Translations under genes and position numbers: made by a program
Notes under the pieces: generated by a model
The model's input: only the letters and a program-made list of their open reading frames with translations
The model's database searches: none
What the model was told of the DNA's origin: nothing
NCBI RefSeq assembly: GCF_013112485.1
Contig: NZ_JABFHG010000001.1
Span: 496,001-560,000, forward strand
Length of the DNA: 64,000 nt
DNA from: Roseicella sp. DB1501
GTDB lineage: Bacteria > Pseudomonadota > Alphaproteobacteria > Acetobacterales > Acetobacteraceae
Direction of reading: 5' to 3'
In this document: piece after piece, positions 26,337 to 35,040 of the stretch
How positions within the stretch are numbered: the first letter of the stretch is position 1
Layout of the letters: each line of letters begins with the position of its first letter

Positions 26337-27347
26337 ATGATCACCCGCCGTGCCACGCTCGCCACCAGTGCCGGGCTGCTCGCCCTCCCCGCCATCACCC
26401 CTGCCATCGCCCCCGCCAGGGCCGAGGAGCCCTGGCCGTCCCGCCCGGTGCGCATCGTCGTGCCCTTCACCCCGGCCGGCACCACCGACATCGCCGCCCG
26501 CATCCTCGCCGAGCGCCTGACCGCGCATCTCGGCCAGCCGGTGGTGGTGGAGAACCGTCCCGGCGCCGGCGGCAATGTCGGCTCGGACTATGTCGTGAAG
26601 GCCGAGCCGGACGGCTACACGCTGCTGATGTGCACCGTCTCCTCCGGCGCCATCAACTACAGCCTCTACGGCGCCAAGATGCCCTACAAGCCCGATGACC
26701 TGATCGATGTCGGGCTGATGACGCAGGTGCCGAACCTGATCTTCGTCACCAACGCCCTGCCGGCGAAGACGCTGCAGGAGCTGGTCGCCCTCGCCAAGTC
26801 GAAGCCGGGCCAGCTCAATTACGGCAGCTCGGGCGCCGGGACCTCGCTGCACATGACCGGTGAGCTGCTGAAGGCCGTGGCCGGCATCGACCTCATCCAC
26901 GTCCCCTTCCGCGGCGCCGGGCCGATGCTGCAGGAGGTCATCGCCGGCCGGATCGAGGTCGGGATCGACAACCTGCCCTCGGTGATCGGCCATATCCGGG
27001 ACGGCCGGCTGCGCCCGCTCGCCGTCACCACCAAGACCCGCTCGCCCGCCCTGCCCAACGTGCCGACCACCGCCGAGGCCGGCTTCCCCGACGTGCTGGC
27101 CACCGCCTGGTTCGGCATCCAGGTGCCACTCAAGACGCCGCAGCCGATCATCGACCGGCTCGGGAAGGAAATCGACGCGATCATGAAGGAGCCGGCGACG
27201 CGGGAGAAGGTCGCCGATCTCGGCGGCATGCCGCCGGGCCTGACCGCGGATGGCGGCACCAGCCCAGCCGCCTTCAAGGCCTTCGTCCGCGCTGAGATCG
27301 CCAAATGGGCCGAGGTGGTCAAGCGCTCCGGCGCCTCGGCGGAATAG
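26337..27347 (+). CDS. Bug-family (TctC-like) periplasmic solute receptor 1
   Basis: 336 residues. The leader MITRRATLATSAGLLALPAI ends in ARAE; the mature start WPSRPVRIVVPFTPAGTTD and the turns VVVENRPGAGGNVG, AEPDGYTLL and HVPFRGAGPML are the hallmarks of Bug/TctC receptors, which bind carboxylates, amides or aromatic acids in the periplasm. No permease gene is adjacent, as is usual for this family. ATG 26337 has GGGAGAAAAG upstream. It converges on the cytochrome c gene with a 15-base gap. Confidence 0.92.
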   Translation: MITRRATLATSAGLLALPAITPAIAPARAEEPWPSRPVRIVVPFTPAGTTDIAARILAERLTAHLGQPVVVENRPGAGGNVGSDYVVKAEPDGYTLLMCTVSSGAINYSLYGAKMPYKPDDLIDVGLMTQVPNLIFVTNALPAKTLQELVALAKSKPGQLNYGSSGAGTSLHMTGELLKAVAGIDLIHVPFRGAGPMLQEVIAGRIEVGIDNLPSVIGHIRDGRLRPLAVTTKTRSPALPNVPTTAEAGFPDVLATAWFGIQVPLKTPQPIIDRLGKEIDAIMKEPATREKVADLGGMPPGLTADGGTSPAAFKAFVRAEIAKWAEVVKRSGASAE

Positions 27348-27362
27348 GCGCGGCGCCGGGCC

Positions 27363-27944
27363 TTACGGCTGGTTCGGGGGGGCGGCCGGCAGAGACTGCC
27401 CCGGCGGCCGGCAGTCCGGCGGGAAGGTCCACTCGGTCCCCTCCCGCGTCAGGGCCGCGATCACCCTCTCCGCGCCGGGATTGAGCAGCGACTGGGCGAT
27501 CCGCATGCCCGGCGGCCAGTGCTGCTTCACGAAGGCGAGGATGGCGCGCGCCTCCGCCACCTCGAGCCGCCCGGCGAAGCCCGGCATGCCCGCGGCATCC
27601 CCCGAGCCATCCATCATCATCGCCAGCAACTCGGCATCGCCGTGCTGCCAGGCATGACCGGAAGAGCCGAGCGGCGGGGCGGCGCGCCGCGGCTCACGCC
27701 CCATGGCCGGCGGAGCCTCCACGCCCTGCAAGGCGGCGCCATGGCAGGCCGCGCAATTCGCGGCATAGAGCCGGCCGCCGCGCGCCACGGCATCCTCCGG
27801 CCACAGGCCCGCCCACCCGGCCGCGAGACCGGCGAGGCCAAGACCCGCCAGGCCGGCGGCCAACAGCGCCAGGCGGCGGCGCCAGCCGCCACGGCCCGGC
27901 CGTGCCACCGCGCCGGCGCCGGGCGGCGACCGGCGCCTTGGCAT
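27363..27944 (-). CDS. Membrane-anchored c-type cytochrome
   Basis: A protein of 193 residues with a basic N-terminus, one hydrophobic helix (about 33-55: RRLALLAAGLAGLGLAGL) and a class I cytochrome c domain with CAACH as heme site, followed by GxEAPPAMG and a likely axial Met in GMPGFAGRLEVAEARAILAFV. It is probably anchored in the inner membrane facing the periplasm and passes electrons to an oxidase or receives them from a dehydrogenase; no such gene is adjacent. The tail of about 40 residues after the domain is Pro-rich. Confidence 0.82.
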   Translation of the reverse strand: MPRRRSPPGAGAVARPGRGGWRRRLALLAAGLAGLGLAGLAAGWAGLWPEDAVARGGRLYAANCAACHGAALQGVEAPPAMGREPRRAAPPLGSSGHAWQHGDAELLAMMMDGSGDAAGMPGFAGRLEVAEARAILAFVKQHWPPGMRIAQSLLNPGAERVIAALTREGTEWTFPPDCRPPGQSLPAAPPNQP

Positions 27945-28080
27945 CCCATGGACATCCTTCGTCTGCGCGCGTGGGCAAGGCATCGGCGGCATCGAAGGCC
28001 GGGGCGGCGCGCGCCGCAACCCCTGCGGCGGTCGGTTCGGCCTTGCCGCAGACGCTGCCGCGGGGTAACCGCCCCGCCCC

Positions 28081-29079
28081 ATGAGAACGACCCGCCGCAC
28101 CCTGCTGGGCGCCCTTCCCCTCCTCGCCGCGCCCAGCCTGCTGCATGTCCGGCCGGCCGCCGCCGCTTCCTGGCCCGACCGGCCGATCCGGCTCATCGTG
28201 CCCTTCCAGGCCGGCGGCGCCACCGACGTGACCGCCCGGGTCATCGCCGAGCAGCTCGGCACCCTGCTCGGCCAGCCGGTGGTGATCGACAACCGCGCCG
28301 GCGCCGGCGGCAATCTCGGCGCCGATGCCGTCGCCAAGGCGGAGCCGGACGGCCACACCCTGCTGATGGCGACGATCGGCACGGCCAGCATCAACCAGTA
28401 CCTCTACCAGAAGCTGCCCTATGACGCGCAGAAGGACCTCGCGCCGATCGCGCTGGTGAACGAGGTGGCGAACGGCATCATCGTCGATGCCCGGGTGCCG
28501 GCGCAGAGCCTGGCCGAGCTGGTCGCCCTGGCGAAGGGTGATCCGGGCGGCATGAATTACGGCACGCCGGGCAACGGCACCTCCGGCCATCTCTGCGGCG
28601 AGCTGCTGAAGTCCCGCGCCGGCATCGACCTGCAGCACGTGCCCTATCGCGGCACCGGCGCGGTGATCCCGGAGCTGCTCGCCGGGCGCCTGCAGGTCGC
28701 GGTCGACAACCTGCCGGCCTATCTGCCGCACCTCGCCTCCGGCGCGCTCCGCCTGCTCGCCGTCACCTCGAAGGAGCGCTGGTTCACCGCGCCGGAGACG
28801 CCGACGGTTGCCGAGGCGGGCGCGACGCTCGGCCTCAAGGGCTTCGAGGCGGTGGCCTGGTTCGGCCTGCAGGCGCCGGCCAAGGTGCCGCGGCCGGTGA
28901 TCGACGCGGTGGCCGGCGCCACCCTGCGCGCCCTCGCCGAGGCGCCAGTGCAGGCGAAGCTGCGCGAGATCGGCAGCGCGCCGCGGCCGATGGACCCCGA
29001 GGAATTCGGCCGCTTCATTGCGAGCGAGAACGCGAAGTGGGCGGAGGTGGTGCGGATCTCGGGGGCGCGGCTGGAATAG
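28081..29079 (+). CDS. Bug-family (TctC-like) periplasmic solute receptor 2
   Basis: 332 residues with leader MRTTRRTLLGALPLLAAPSL ending in AAAA, then WPDRPIRLIVPFQAGGATDV, VVIDNRAGAGGNLG, AEPDGHTLL and HVPYRGTGAVIPELLAG. It resembles receptor 1 throughout (the conserved YGxxGxGTSxHxxGELLK stretch), so the two are probably related by duplication and are separated only by the cytochrome c gene. There is no obvious ribosome site before ATG 28081. Its last 65 bases overlap the 3' end of the convergent AsmA-like gene. Confidence 0.92.
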   Translation: MRTTRRTLLGALPLLAAPSLLHVRPAAAASWPDRPIRLIVPFQAGGATDVTARVIAEQLGTLLGQPVVIDNRAGAGGNLGADAVAKAEPDGHTLLMATIGTASINQYLYQKLPYDAQKDLAPIALVNEVANGIIVDARVPAQSLAELVALAKGDPGGMNYGTPGNGTSGHLCGELLKSRAGIDLQHVPYRGTGAVIPELLAGRLQVAVDNLPAYLPHLASGALRLLAVTSKERWFTAPETPTVAEAGATLGLKGFEAVAWFGLQAPAKVPRPVIDAVAGATLRALAEAPVQAKLREIGSAPRPMDPEEFGRFIASENAKWAEVVRISGARLE

Positions 29080-30919
29080 CCGCCGCCTGGAAGCAGGGGT
29101 TGCGCTGCGCGAAGTCGCGCAGCCGCGGCGGCAGCGGCGCCACCGCATCGGCGGCGGCGAGCCGCGCCCGGCCATCCGCCGACCAGCGCGCCGGCCGGAT
29201 GGTCGGATTGGCGAAGCTGCCGAACACGCGCATCGGGATGTCGAGCGCCCAGAAGCTCGTCGTGCTGCGCAGGCTGCCGATCACCAGGTCGAGCTGCCGG
29301 CGGTTCAGGTCGAAGCTGGCCGTGCCCGCCACCTGCCCCTCGGCCGAGCGGATGCGCAGCGGCGCCACCTCGCCGACCCCGGCCCGCATCTCCAGCACGC
29401 CGAGCAGGCAGGAGACGGGCGTCATGCCGCGGGCGCGGCGGAAGAGCAGGCGGATATCGGTCGAGGCCATCTCGATCACCTCGCGCGCGACCTGCCCCTG
29501 CTGCATGGCGAGCACGGCCGAGACCTGCGCCCCACGCGCCGCGGCATTCAGCCGCTCGCCCTCGCCCTGGGCCGTGACCCAGCCATCGAGCCGCCCGGCG
29601 AGGGGCAGCGGCCGCAGGCCGAGAACACGCCGCATGGTATCGACATCGCCCTCCTCCATGCGCACCTCGGCATTCACCACGCCGCCATTGCCGCGGCCAT
29701 CCACGCGTCCGCTGGCGCGCAGCCGGGCGCCGCTGGTGCTGAGCGCCAGGGTGGTGACGGCGATACGGCTCGGCTGGAGCGAGGCCTCGAGGACGACGTC
29801 GCGCGCCTCCAGCCGCGAATAGAGCAGCTCCTCGACGGTGATCCGGGCCGCGAGCAGCGGATCGGGCGAGGCACTGACGGCCAGCGGCAGGTCCGCCTCC
29901 GCCTCGCTCTGGCGCGGGCCGGCGGCGAGCCGGCGGTTGAGGTCGAGCCGGCCGAGGCCGAGATCGAGCGCGACGGCATCCGGCTCGCCCCGGACGCCCT
30001 CGGTGAACTGCGCCAGGCGCACCGCGACCGTCTCGCCCTCCAGCCGCCCGCGCCCCTCGGTCAGCCGCCAGACCGGCCCGCGATGCACCAGCCGCCCTTC
30101 GAGATCGAGCCCGCCCGCGATCGCCGAATCGGCGCCGCCGAACGCGAGCAGCCGGTCGAGCGTCGGCGCGCGCAGCACCGCATGGCCCTCCGCCCCATCG
30201 ATGTCGAAGGGGTCCTGCATCTCGCCCGTGAAGTCGAGCCGCGTATCGCCCGAGGCGAGGTGCAGGCGCGTGCCGAAGGGCCGGCCGGCATCGCGCAGCC
30301 GGGCGATGGAGTCGAGCTCGCCCTCGAGCCCGACGCCGATGTCGTTATAGGCGCCGGCGGCCTCGATGCGGATCGGGCTCGCCGCATCCTCGGCCCGGAT
30401 CGTCGCCCGGTGCAGGGCGGTGCGCAGCAGATGGCCGCGACTGGTGCGGATGACGATCTCGCTGTCGCGCAGCGCGGCGTCCAAGAGCATCGGCACGCCG
30501 CTGCGGTCGGGCGGCGCGTCGGCCGCCGGCCGGGCCGGGCCGAATTGCCAGTTCTTCCGGCCGTCGCGGACATGCTCGAGATAGAGGCTCGCGCCCTCGA
30601 CCTCGACCGCGCGCAGATGCGGCGGGCCGTGGAGGAGGGAGAGCAGGTCCAGCTCCAGCGCCGCCCGGTGCAGCACCAGCATCTCCGGCCGCGTGCCGCC
30701 CTCGAGATTGGCGACCCGCAGTCCGCGCAGCTCGAGTCGCAGCCAGCGATCGGGCGCCAGGCGCAGCGACTCGATCGTCACCGCCCGGCCCAGCGTGGCG
30801 GCGGCCCGGGCCGCCGCCAAGCCGGCGAGGTCGAGATGGCCGAGCAGCAGGATGGCGCCGAGGCCGAGCGCCGGCAGCCAGAGCAGCACGCTGAGGCCTG
30901 ACAGGACAGGACGAAGCAA
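29015..30919 (-). CDS. AsmA-family protein
   Basis: 634 residues. One N-terminal membrane helix (LSVLLWLPALGLGAILLLGH) is followed by a long periplasmic beta-rich region; the C-terminal AsmA_2-like region (about 430-590: LAGRLDGWVTAQGEGERLNAAARG, RLLFRRARGMTPVSCLLGVLEM, AEGQVAGTASFDLN) is conserved. AsmA-like proteins are implicated in outer-membrane lipid homeostasis as bridge-like lipid carriers. The start is TTG at 30919, supported by GGGAGG 5 bases upstream. The 3' end overlaps the convergent receptor gene by 65 bases. Confidence 0.85.
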   Translation of the reverse strand: MLRPVLSGLSVLLWLPALGLGAILLLGHLDLAGLAAARAAATLGRAVTIESLRLAPDRWLRLELRGLRVANLEGGTRPEMLVLHRAALELDLLSLLHGPPHLRAVEVEGASLYLEHVRDGRKNWQFGPARPAADAPPDRSGVPMLLDAALRDSEIVIRTSRGHLLRTALHRATIRAEDAASPIRIEAAGAYNDIGVGLEGELDSIARLRDAGRPFGTRLHLASGDTRLDFTGEMQDPFDIDGAEGHAVLRAPTLDRLLAFGGADSAIAGGLDLEGRLVHRGPVWRLTEGRGRLEGETVAVRLAQFTEGVRGEPDAVALDLGLGRLDLNRRLAAGPRQSEAEADLPLAVSASPDPLLAARITVEELLYSRLEARDVVLEASLQPSRIAVTTLALSTSGARLRASGRVDGRGNGGVVNAEVRMEEGDVDTMRRVLGLRPLPLAGRLDGWVTAQGEGERLNAAARGAQVSAVLAMQQGQVAREVIEMASTDIRLLFRRARGMTPVSCLLGVLEMRAGVGEVAPLRIRSAEGQVAGTASFDLNRRQLDLVIGSLRSTTSFWALDIPMRVFGSFANPTIRPARWSADGRARLAAADAVAPLPPRLRDFAQRNPCFQAAAIPAAPPRSAPPPPTSRSRSQ

Positions 30920-30981
30920 CGAACCTCCCGTGGTTTGCCCGACCCGTATCGACCCGGCGGCGCGGCGACCAGCCGGCGCGC

Positions 30982-31728
30982 TCAGGCCCTCCGCAGCAGG
31001 GCGGCGAGCGCCGGATCCAGGCCCTTGCTCTCCCGTCCCAGCGGCGGCGCATAGCTGCCGGTCAGCGGCTTCGGCGGCCGGAGCGCGACCAGCATCTCCA
31101 GCAGCTTCACGCCGCAGGCGATGCCATCCAGCAGCGGCACCCGCGCTGCGCGTTGCAGCCTCGGCCCCATGCCGGCGAGCGCGGCGCCGCCGAGCACCAC
31201 GGCATCCGCCCCCTCCGCCACCACCTCGGCGATCGCCGCATCCATCTGCCGCGCCACCGCCTCCGGGTCGCGCACCGCATCCTGCGGCGTCAGAGCGATG
31301 CCGCGCAGCGCGGCGAGGCGGGTGGCGAGGCCATGCTGCGCGATCCGCTCGCGGTAGGGATCGACGCTGCCCATCGTCACCAACCCGAAGCGGCCGCCGA
31401 GCAGGCAGGCGGCGAAGCAGGCCGCCTCGGTCATGCCGACCACCGGGCAGGGCAGGAGCTGCCGCGCCGCTTCCAGCGCCGTGTCATGCGAGACGGCAAG
31501 CAGGACGCCATCCACCGCGCCGGCATGCTCGGCGAGCAGCGCCAGCAGGCCATGCGCGGCGATCGCGCCCTCGGCCCGCGTGGCGATCACCGCCGGCCCG
31601 AAGCGCGGCGTCGCCGGGACGATCTCGGTGCCCGGCGCGGCGGCGGCGCGGGCGGCCGCGGCGCAGAGATCGGTGATCGCGTCGGTGGTGTTGGCATTCG
31701 CCACCAGGAGTCGGATCGGGGCGGGCAT
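30982..31728 (-). CDS. Asp/Glu/hydantoin racemase family protein
   Basis: 248 residues starting MPAPIRLLVANANTTDAITD, typical of hydantoin racemase (HyuE). The two catalytic cysteines are recognisable in MTEAACFAACLLG (about 125) and LLDGIACGVKLLE (about 215). These enzymes racemise 5-substituted hydantoins, allantoin or small amino acids without a cofactor. AAGGAG lies about 6 bases before the ATG. No hydantoinase is adjacent; the upstream gene is a TauD-like dioxygenase 48 bases away on the same strand. Confidence 0.85.
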   Translation of the reverse strand: MPAPIRLLVANANTTDAITDLCAAAARAAAAPGTEIVPATPRFGPAVIATRAEGAIAAHGLLALLAEHAGAVDGVLLAVSHDTALEAARQLLPCPVVGMTEAACFAACLLGGRFGLVTMGSVDPYRERIAQHGLATRLAALRGIALTPQDAVRDPEAVARQMDAAIAEVVAEGADAVVLGGAALAGMGPRLQRAARVPLLDGIACGVKLLEMLVALRPPKPLTGSYAPPLGRESKGLDPALAALLRRA

Positions 31729-31776
31729 AGAACGGTCTCCTTCGGCGCGGCGGGATGAAGGGGCGGCGCGACGCGC

Positions 31777-32736
31777 TCAGCCGCCGACCATGCCGCCCGC
31801 CTGCGGCACGCCGCCGCGCGTCGCGCCGGCCGCCGTCGGGCCGAAGACCACGCCGAAGCTCTCCGGCAGGGCGCGCGAGCCGGGCACGGCCAGCCAGAGG
31901 CGGAGCAATTCGCGGGCCGCGCCCGGGCTCTCCGGCGCTTCGCCGGTGATCACCTGCTTCCAGACGAGATGCGGGTTGAGGAAGAGCACGTCGCCCGCAT
32001 GCAAGGCGAGGGAGAGCGCCTGGCCGGGCGCCGCCGCGGCCGCGTCGAGGGCCGCGAGCGCCTGGTCATGCGCCGGCTCCAGCCCCGTCTCCGGCAGCGC
32101 CGCCCGGTCGTAGCGGCCGACGAAGCTGCCGCTCGCGGTGCTGAAGACCGGGATCTGCGCCGTCGCGCCCTCGCCGGTCCGGTGCGGCAGGCCGGCATGC
32201 AGCACGGCGAGCGCCGCGCGGTCGGATTTCAGCAGCGCGTTGTGCAGCGCCGGCGCCGAGACCAGCGTCACCGCGCCGCCCTCGCGCCGCTGCCGCAGGC
32301 AGAGCAGCGCCACCGCATCCGCCGGATCGGCGTGGAAGCGCGGCGGCGTCGCGGCCTCCGTGCCGGGGCCGGCGAGCCGCCCGATGCAGCCGCCCGCCGC
32401 ATCCTGCGGCAGGCTGATGCCGAGATGCGCGCCGAGTAGCAGCAGCGCCCCCTCCGCGGCCGGACCCGGCAGCCGCTCCAGGTCGAGGCCGCGGAGCAGG
32501 ACGAAGCCGCGGCCGTGCTCGAGCCGCTCGGCCACCTCGCGCAGCACCGGCGCCAGGCCGGGCAGCGCGGCATCGGCCGGGCCCGCGGGCGGGCGGCCAT
32601 CGAGGGCGGCGAGCGCGGCGGCGAGCGCGGCCGTCGCATCCACGCCGATCGGCAGCATCCAATCGGCGGGGGTGAGCGCGGCGCCGGTCCAGACGGAGGG
32701 GCCGGCCTGCGGCACGAGGCGACGAGGGGGGGTCAT
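31777..32736 (-). CDS. TauD/TfdA-like Fe(II)/2-oxoglutarate dioxygenase
   Basis: 319 residues. HAD in RFHADPADAVALLCLR supplies the HxD part of the iron site; the distal His is in FLNPHLVWKQ and the 2-oxoglutarate Arg in ARELLRLWLAV. The N-terminal half has RGFVLLRGLDLERL, usual in TauD-like enzymes. It should hydroxylate an unknown carboxylate-bearing substrate; neighbours (hydantoin racemase and M20 peptidase) suggest an amino-acid derivative. Its start region faces a 206-bp divergent gap to the M20 gene that contains the palindrome CGTGCAAATGCACG. Confidence 0.82.
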   Translation of the reverse strand: MTPPRRLVPQAGPSVWTGAALTPADWMLPIGVDATAALAAALAALDGRPPAGPADAALPGLAPVLREVAERLEHGRGFVLLRGLDLERLPGPAAEGALLLLGAHLGISLPQDAAGGCIGRLAGPGTEAATPPRFHADPADAVALLCLRQRREGGAVTLVSAPALHNALLKSDRAALAVLHAGLPHRTGEGATAQIPVFSTASGSFVGRYDRAALPETGLEPAHDQALAALDAAAAAPGQALSLALHAGDVLFLNPHLVWKQVITGEAPESPGAARELLRLWLAVPGSRALPESFGVVFGPTAAGATRGGVPQAGGMVGG

Positions 32737-32942
32737 GCCGGCAGTCTAGACCAAGGACAGGACAAGCGTAGAGCGTGCAAATGCACGTCGGCCGTGCAGC
32801 CTGCAAATGATCCGGGCCGTGGCGTGCCCGCCCCGGCGGCGCCCTCCCTCCCTCGGCGCCAGCCGATCCCGCCTTGGGGCCCGGCCCCTTGATGCCGCGG
32901 CCCGGGCGCGGGAGGCTTGCCGCGACAAGCCAGGAGATAGCG

Positions 32943-34076
32943 ATGGACGCGCCCGCCCTCGACCTGCCCTTCGATGCCGAGGCGATGCTGCCCGGGCTGC
33001 GCCACTGGGTGGAGTGCGAGAGCCCGACCTTCGATGCCGCCGCGGTCAACCGGATGATGGGCATCGCCGCCCGCGACCTCGCCCTGATGGGCGCGCGGGT
33101 CGAGACCATCCCCGGCCGCATGGGCTTCGGCGACTGCGTGCGGGCAAGCTTCCCGCATCCGCGCCCGCAGGAGCCCGGCATCCTGGTGATGGGCCATCTC
33201 GACACGGTGCACCCGATCGGCACGCTGGAGCCGCTGCCCTGGCGGCGCGAGGGCGACCGGCTCTACGGCCCCGGCGTCTACGACATGAAGGGCGGCAACT
33301 GGATCGCCGTCGAGGCGATCCGCCAGCTCATCCGCGCCGGCATCGCCACCCGCCGGCCGGTGACGGTGCTGCTGACCAGCGACGAGGAGGTGGGCAGCCC
33401 CTCGACGCGCGACCTGATCGAGGCGGAAGCGGCCAGGCATGCCGTGGTGCTGGTGCCGGAGCCGGCGCGGCCGGATGGCGGCGTGGTGACCGGCCGCTAC
33501 GCCATCGCCCGCTTCAACCTGCGCACCACCGGCAAGCCGAGCCATGCCGGCGCGCGCCTCGCCGATGGCCGCAGCGCGATCCGCGAGATGTGCCGGCAGG
33601 TGGTGGCGATCGAGGCGATGACCAGCGACGCCGTCACCTATTCGGTCGGCGTCATCCATGGCGGGCAATGGGTGAACTGCGTCGCCACCTATTGCGATGC
33701 CGAGAGCCTCTCCATGGCCAAGCGGCAGGAGGATCTCGACGAGGCGGTGGAGAAGATGCTGTCGCTGCGCCCGACCGGGAACGACGTGCAGCTCGCCGTG
33801 ACGCGCGGCGTGACGCGGCCGGTCTGGGAACCGGACGAGAAGGTCATGGCGCTTTACGGCACGGCGCGGCAGATCGCCCAGCGCATCGGCTTCGACATCG
33901 CGCATCAGAGTGCGGGTGGCGGCTCGGACGGCAATTTCACCGGCGCCATGGGCATCCCGACGCTCGATGGGCTCGGCGTGCAGGGCGCGGGAGGGCACAC
34001 GCTGGAGGAGCACCTGCTGATCTCCAGCCTGGTGCCGCGGGCGAAGCTGATCGCCGGGCTGCTGCAGGTGGCGTGA
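32943..34076 (+). CDS. M20 family metallopeptidase, glutamate-carboxypeptidase (CPG2/ArgE) type
   Basis: 377 residues from ATG 32943, which follows AGGAG by 6 bases. Zinc ligands and catalytic residues appear as MGHLDTVHP, YGPGVYDMKGG, TSDEEVGSPSTRDL (Glu pair) and LGVQGAGGHTLEEHL, with the dimerisation motif GKPSHAGARLADGRSAI. Relatives cleave C-terminal glutamate or acyl groups from amino acids in cytoplasm or periplasm. No signal peptide is seen. It is divergent from the dioxygenase-racemase pair and is followed at once by a repeat element. Confidence 0.88.
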   Translation: MDAPALDLPFDAEAMLPGLRHWVECESPTFDAAAVNRMMGIAARDLALMGARVETIPGRMGFGDCVRASFPHPRPQEPGILVMGHLDTVHPIGTLEPLPWRREGDRLYGPGVYDMKGGNWIAVEAIRQLIRAGIATRRPVTVLLTSDEEVGSPSTRDLIEAEAARHAVVLVPEPARPDGGVVTGRYAIARFNLRTTGKPSHAGARLADGRSAIREMCRQVVAIEAMTSDAVTYSVGVIHGGQWVNCVATYCDAESLSMAKRQEDLDEAVEKMLSLRPTGNDVQLAVTRGVTRPVWEPDEKVMALYGTARQIAQRIGFDIAHQSAGGGSDGNFTGAMGIPTLDGLGVQGAGGHTLEEHLLISSLVPRAKLIAGLLQVA

Positions 34077-34077
34077 G

Positions 34078-34276
34078 ACTCCCCACGAAACCGCGTCGCG
34101 GCTTTGCGGGGGCGCCGTGATTCGCTGCCTGCCCCGAGCGCGTCACGGCCCGCCGCGGCGAAGCCGCGCCCAAGGGACGTCACGGCCTGCCGCGGCGAGC
34201 CGCGCCCAACGGACATCACAGCCTGCCGCGTCTTCGCCGCGGCAGGGCACCGGGCAGCGACGGTTCCGATGGGCGC
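34078..34276. repeat. Dispersed intergenic repeat family 2, copy 2, with internal tandem units
   Basis: It shares the ACTCCCCACGAAACCGC start, the CGCGGCTTTGCGGGG segment and the AGCGACGGTTC end with copy 1 at 4245-4369, but carries about three tandem 36-37-base units (beginning 34143, 34180 and 34216: TCACGGCCTGCCGCGGCG with variations) where copy 1 has one. It begins one base after the M20 stop codon. Confidence 0.7.
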
Positions 34277-34321
34277 CTTCATGCCAACGCCATTCATGCG
34301 GGCCCGCGCGAGTAGCCCCGT

Positions 34322-34873
34322 TCAGTGCCCTCTTTCTTTGGCGCCGAAGGGCAGCCGCGCCGCCGCCTCCCAGTCGCTCTCCCCACCGGCGCGCGGCCCG
34401 CGATAGTGCCAGAGCAGCAGCGCCGCCGCCCGCGCGCTTCGCACCGCCGTCTCGACGGTGAGCTGCCGGTGCAGGGCGCGCGCCGCCTCGGGCGCGACCT
34501 TGTTCTGCACCGTGGCATGCGGGCGCCAGGGCTGCCGGTCCTGCGCCGTCAGCCAGCCCTGCCAGGCGGCGCCGAGGCGCGCCCGCAGCGCGGCGATCGT
34601 CGGCGACGCGATCGCCAGCGCAACGCCGCGGCCGAGCAGCCGCGGCGGCCCGACCGTCACCGGGGCCGGCGGCAGCGCCGCCGCCTCATCGGCCAGGGTT
34701 GCCCAGATCTCCGCCGCCGCGCCGCCCGGCAGCGCGTGGAAGAGCGTGACATGCGCCGGCACCCGGTTGCGATCGGGCGGGAAATGCCGCTGCCGCAGCG
34801 CCTCCAGCCAGGCCTGAGTCGCCGCATCCAGGCCGAGCGTCAGGACCAGCGGCGCCGCCTCCTCCCCTGCCAT
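34322..34873 (-). CDS. 2H phosphoesterase (2'-5' RNA ligase-like)
   Basis: 183 residues with two His-x-Thr signatures: AHVTLFHAL (about 41-43) and PHATVQNKV (about 118-120), the catalytic pair of the 2H family. Members such as ThpR/LigT hydrolyse 2',3'-cyclic phosphates or ligate RNA halves reversibly. The N-terminal LVLTLGLD strand fits. GAGGAG lies 9 bases before ATG 34873. It is a single gene; the downstream flank is family 2 repeat DNA. Confidence 0.82.
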   Translation of the reverse strand: MAGEEAAPLVLTLGLDAATQAWLEALRQRHFPPDRNRVPAHVTLFHALPGGAAAEIWATLADEAAALPPAPVTVGPPRLLGRGVALAIASPTIAALRARLGAAWQGWLTAQDRQPWRPHATVQNKVAPEAARALHRQLTVETAVRSARAAALLLWHYRGPRAGGESDWEAAARLPFGAKERGH

Positions 34874-35040
34874 CGCGTCTCGCTCCTCGATCGGCCGCCC
34901 GGCTTGCCGGCACGGCCCCGCCGCCTCAGGCTGCCGGCCCGAGGGGAAACGGAATGGCGGGCGGCGAGGGACGTGGCGGGCGGCAGGGCAACGCCGGCCG
35001 GGGCATCGGGATGCCGGCCGAACAACCCGGCGACCGGGCC

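Noticed and set aside
34143-34250. CRISPR array suggested by repeated 36-37-base units
   Set aside because: The units are contiguous and degenerate with no unique spacers, and there are no cas genes.
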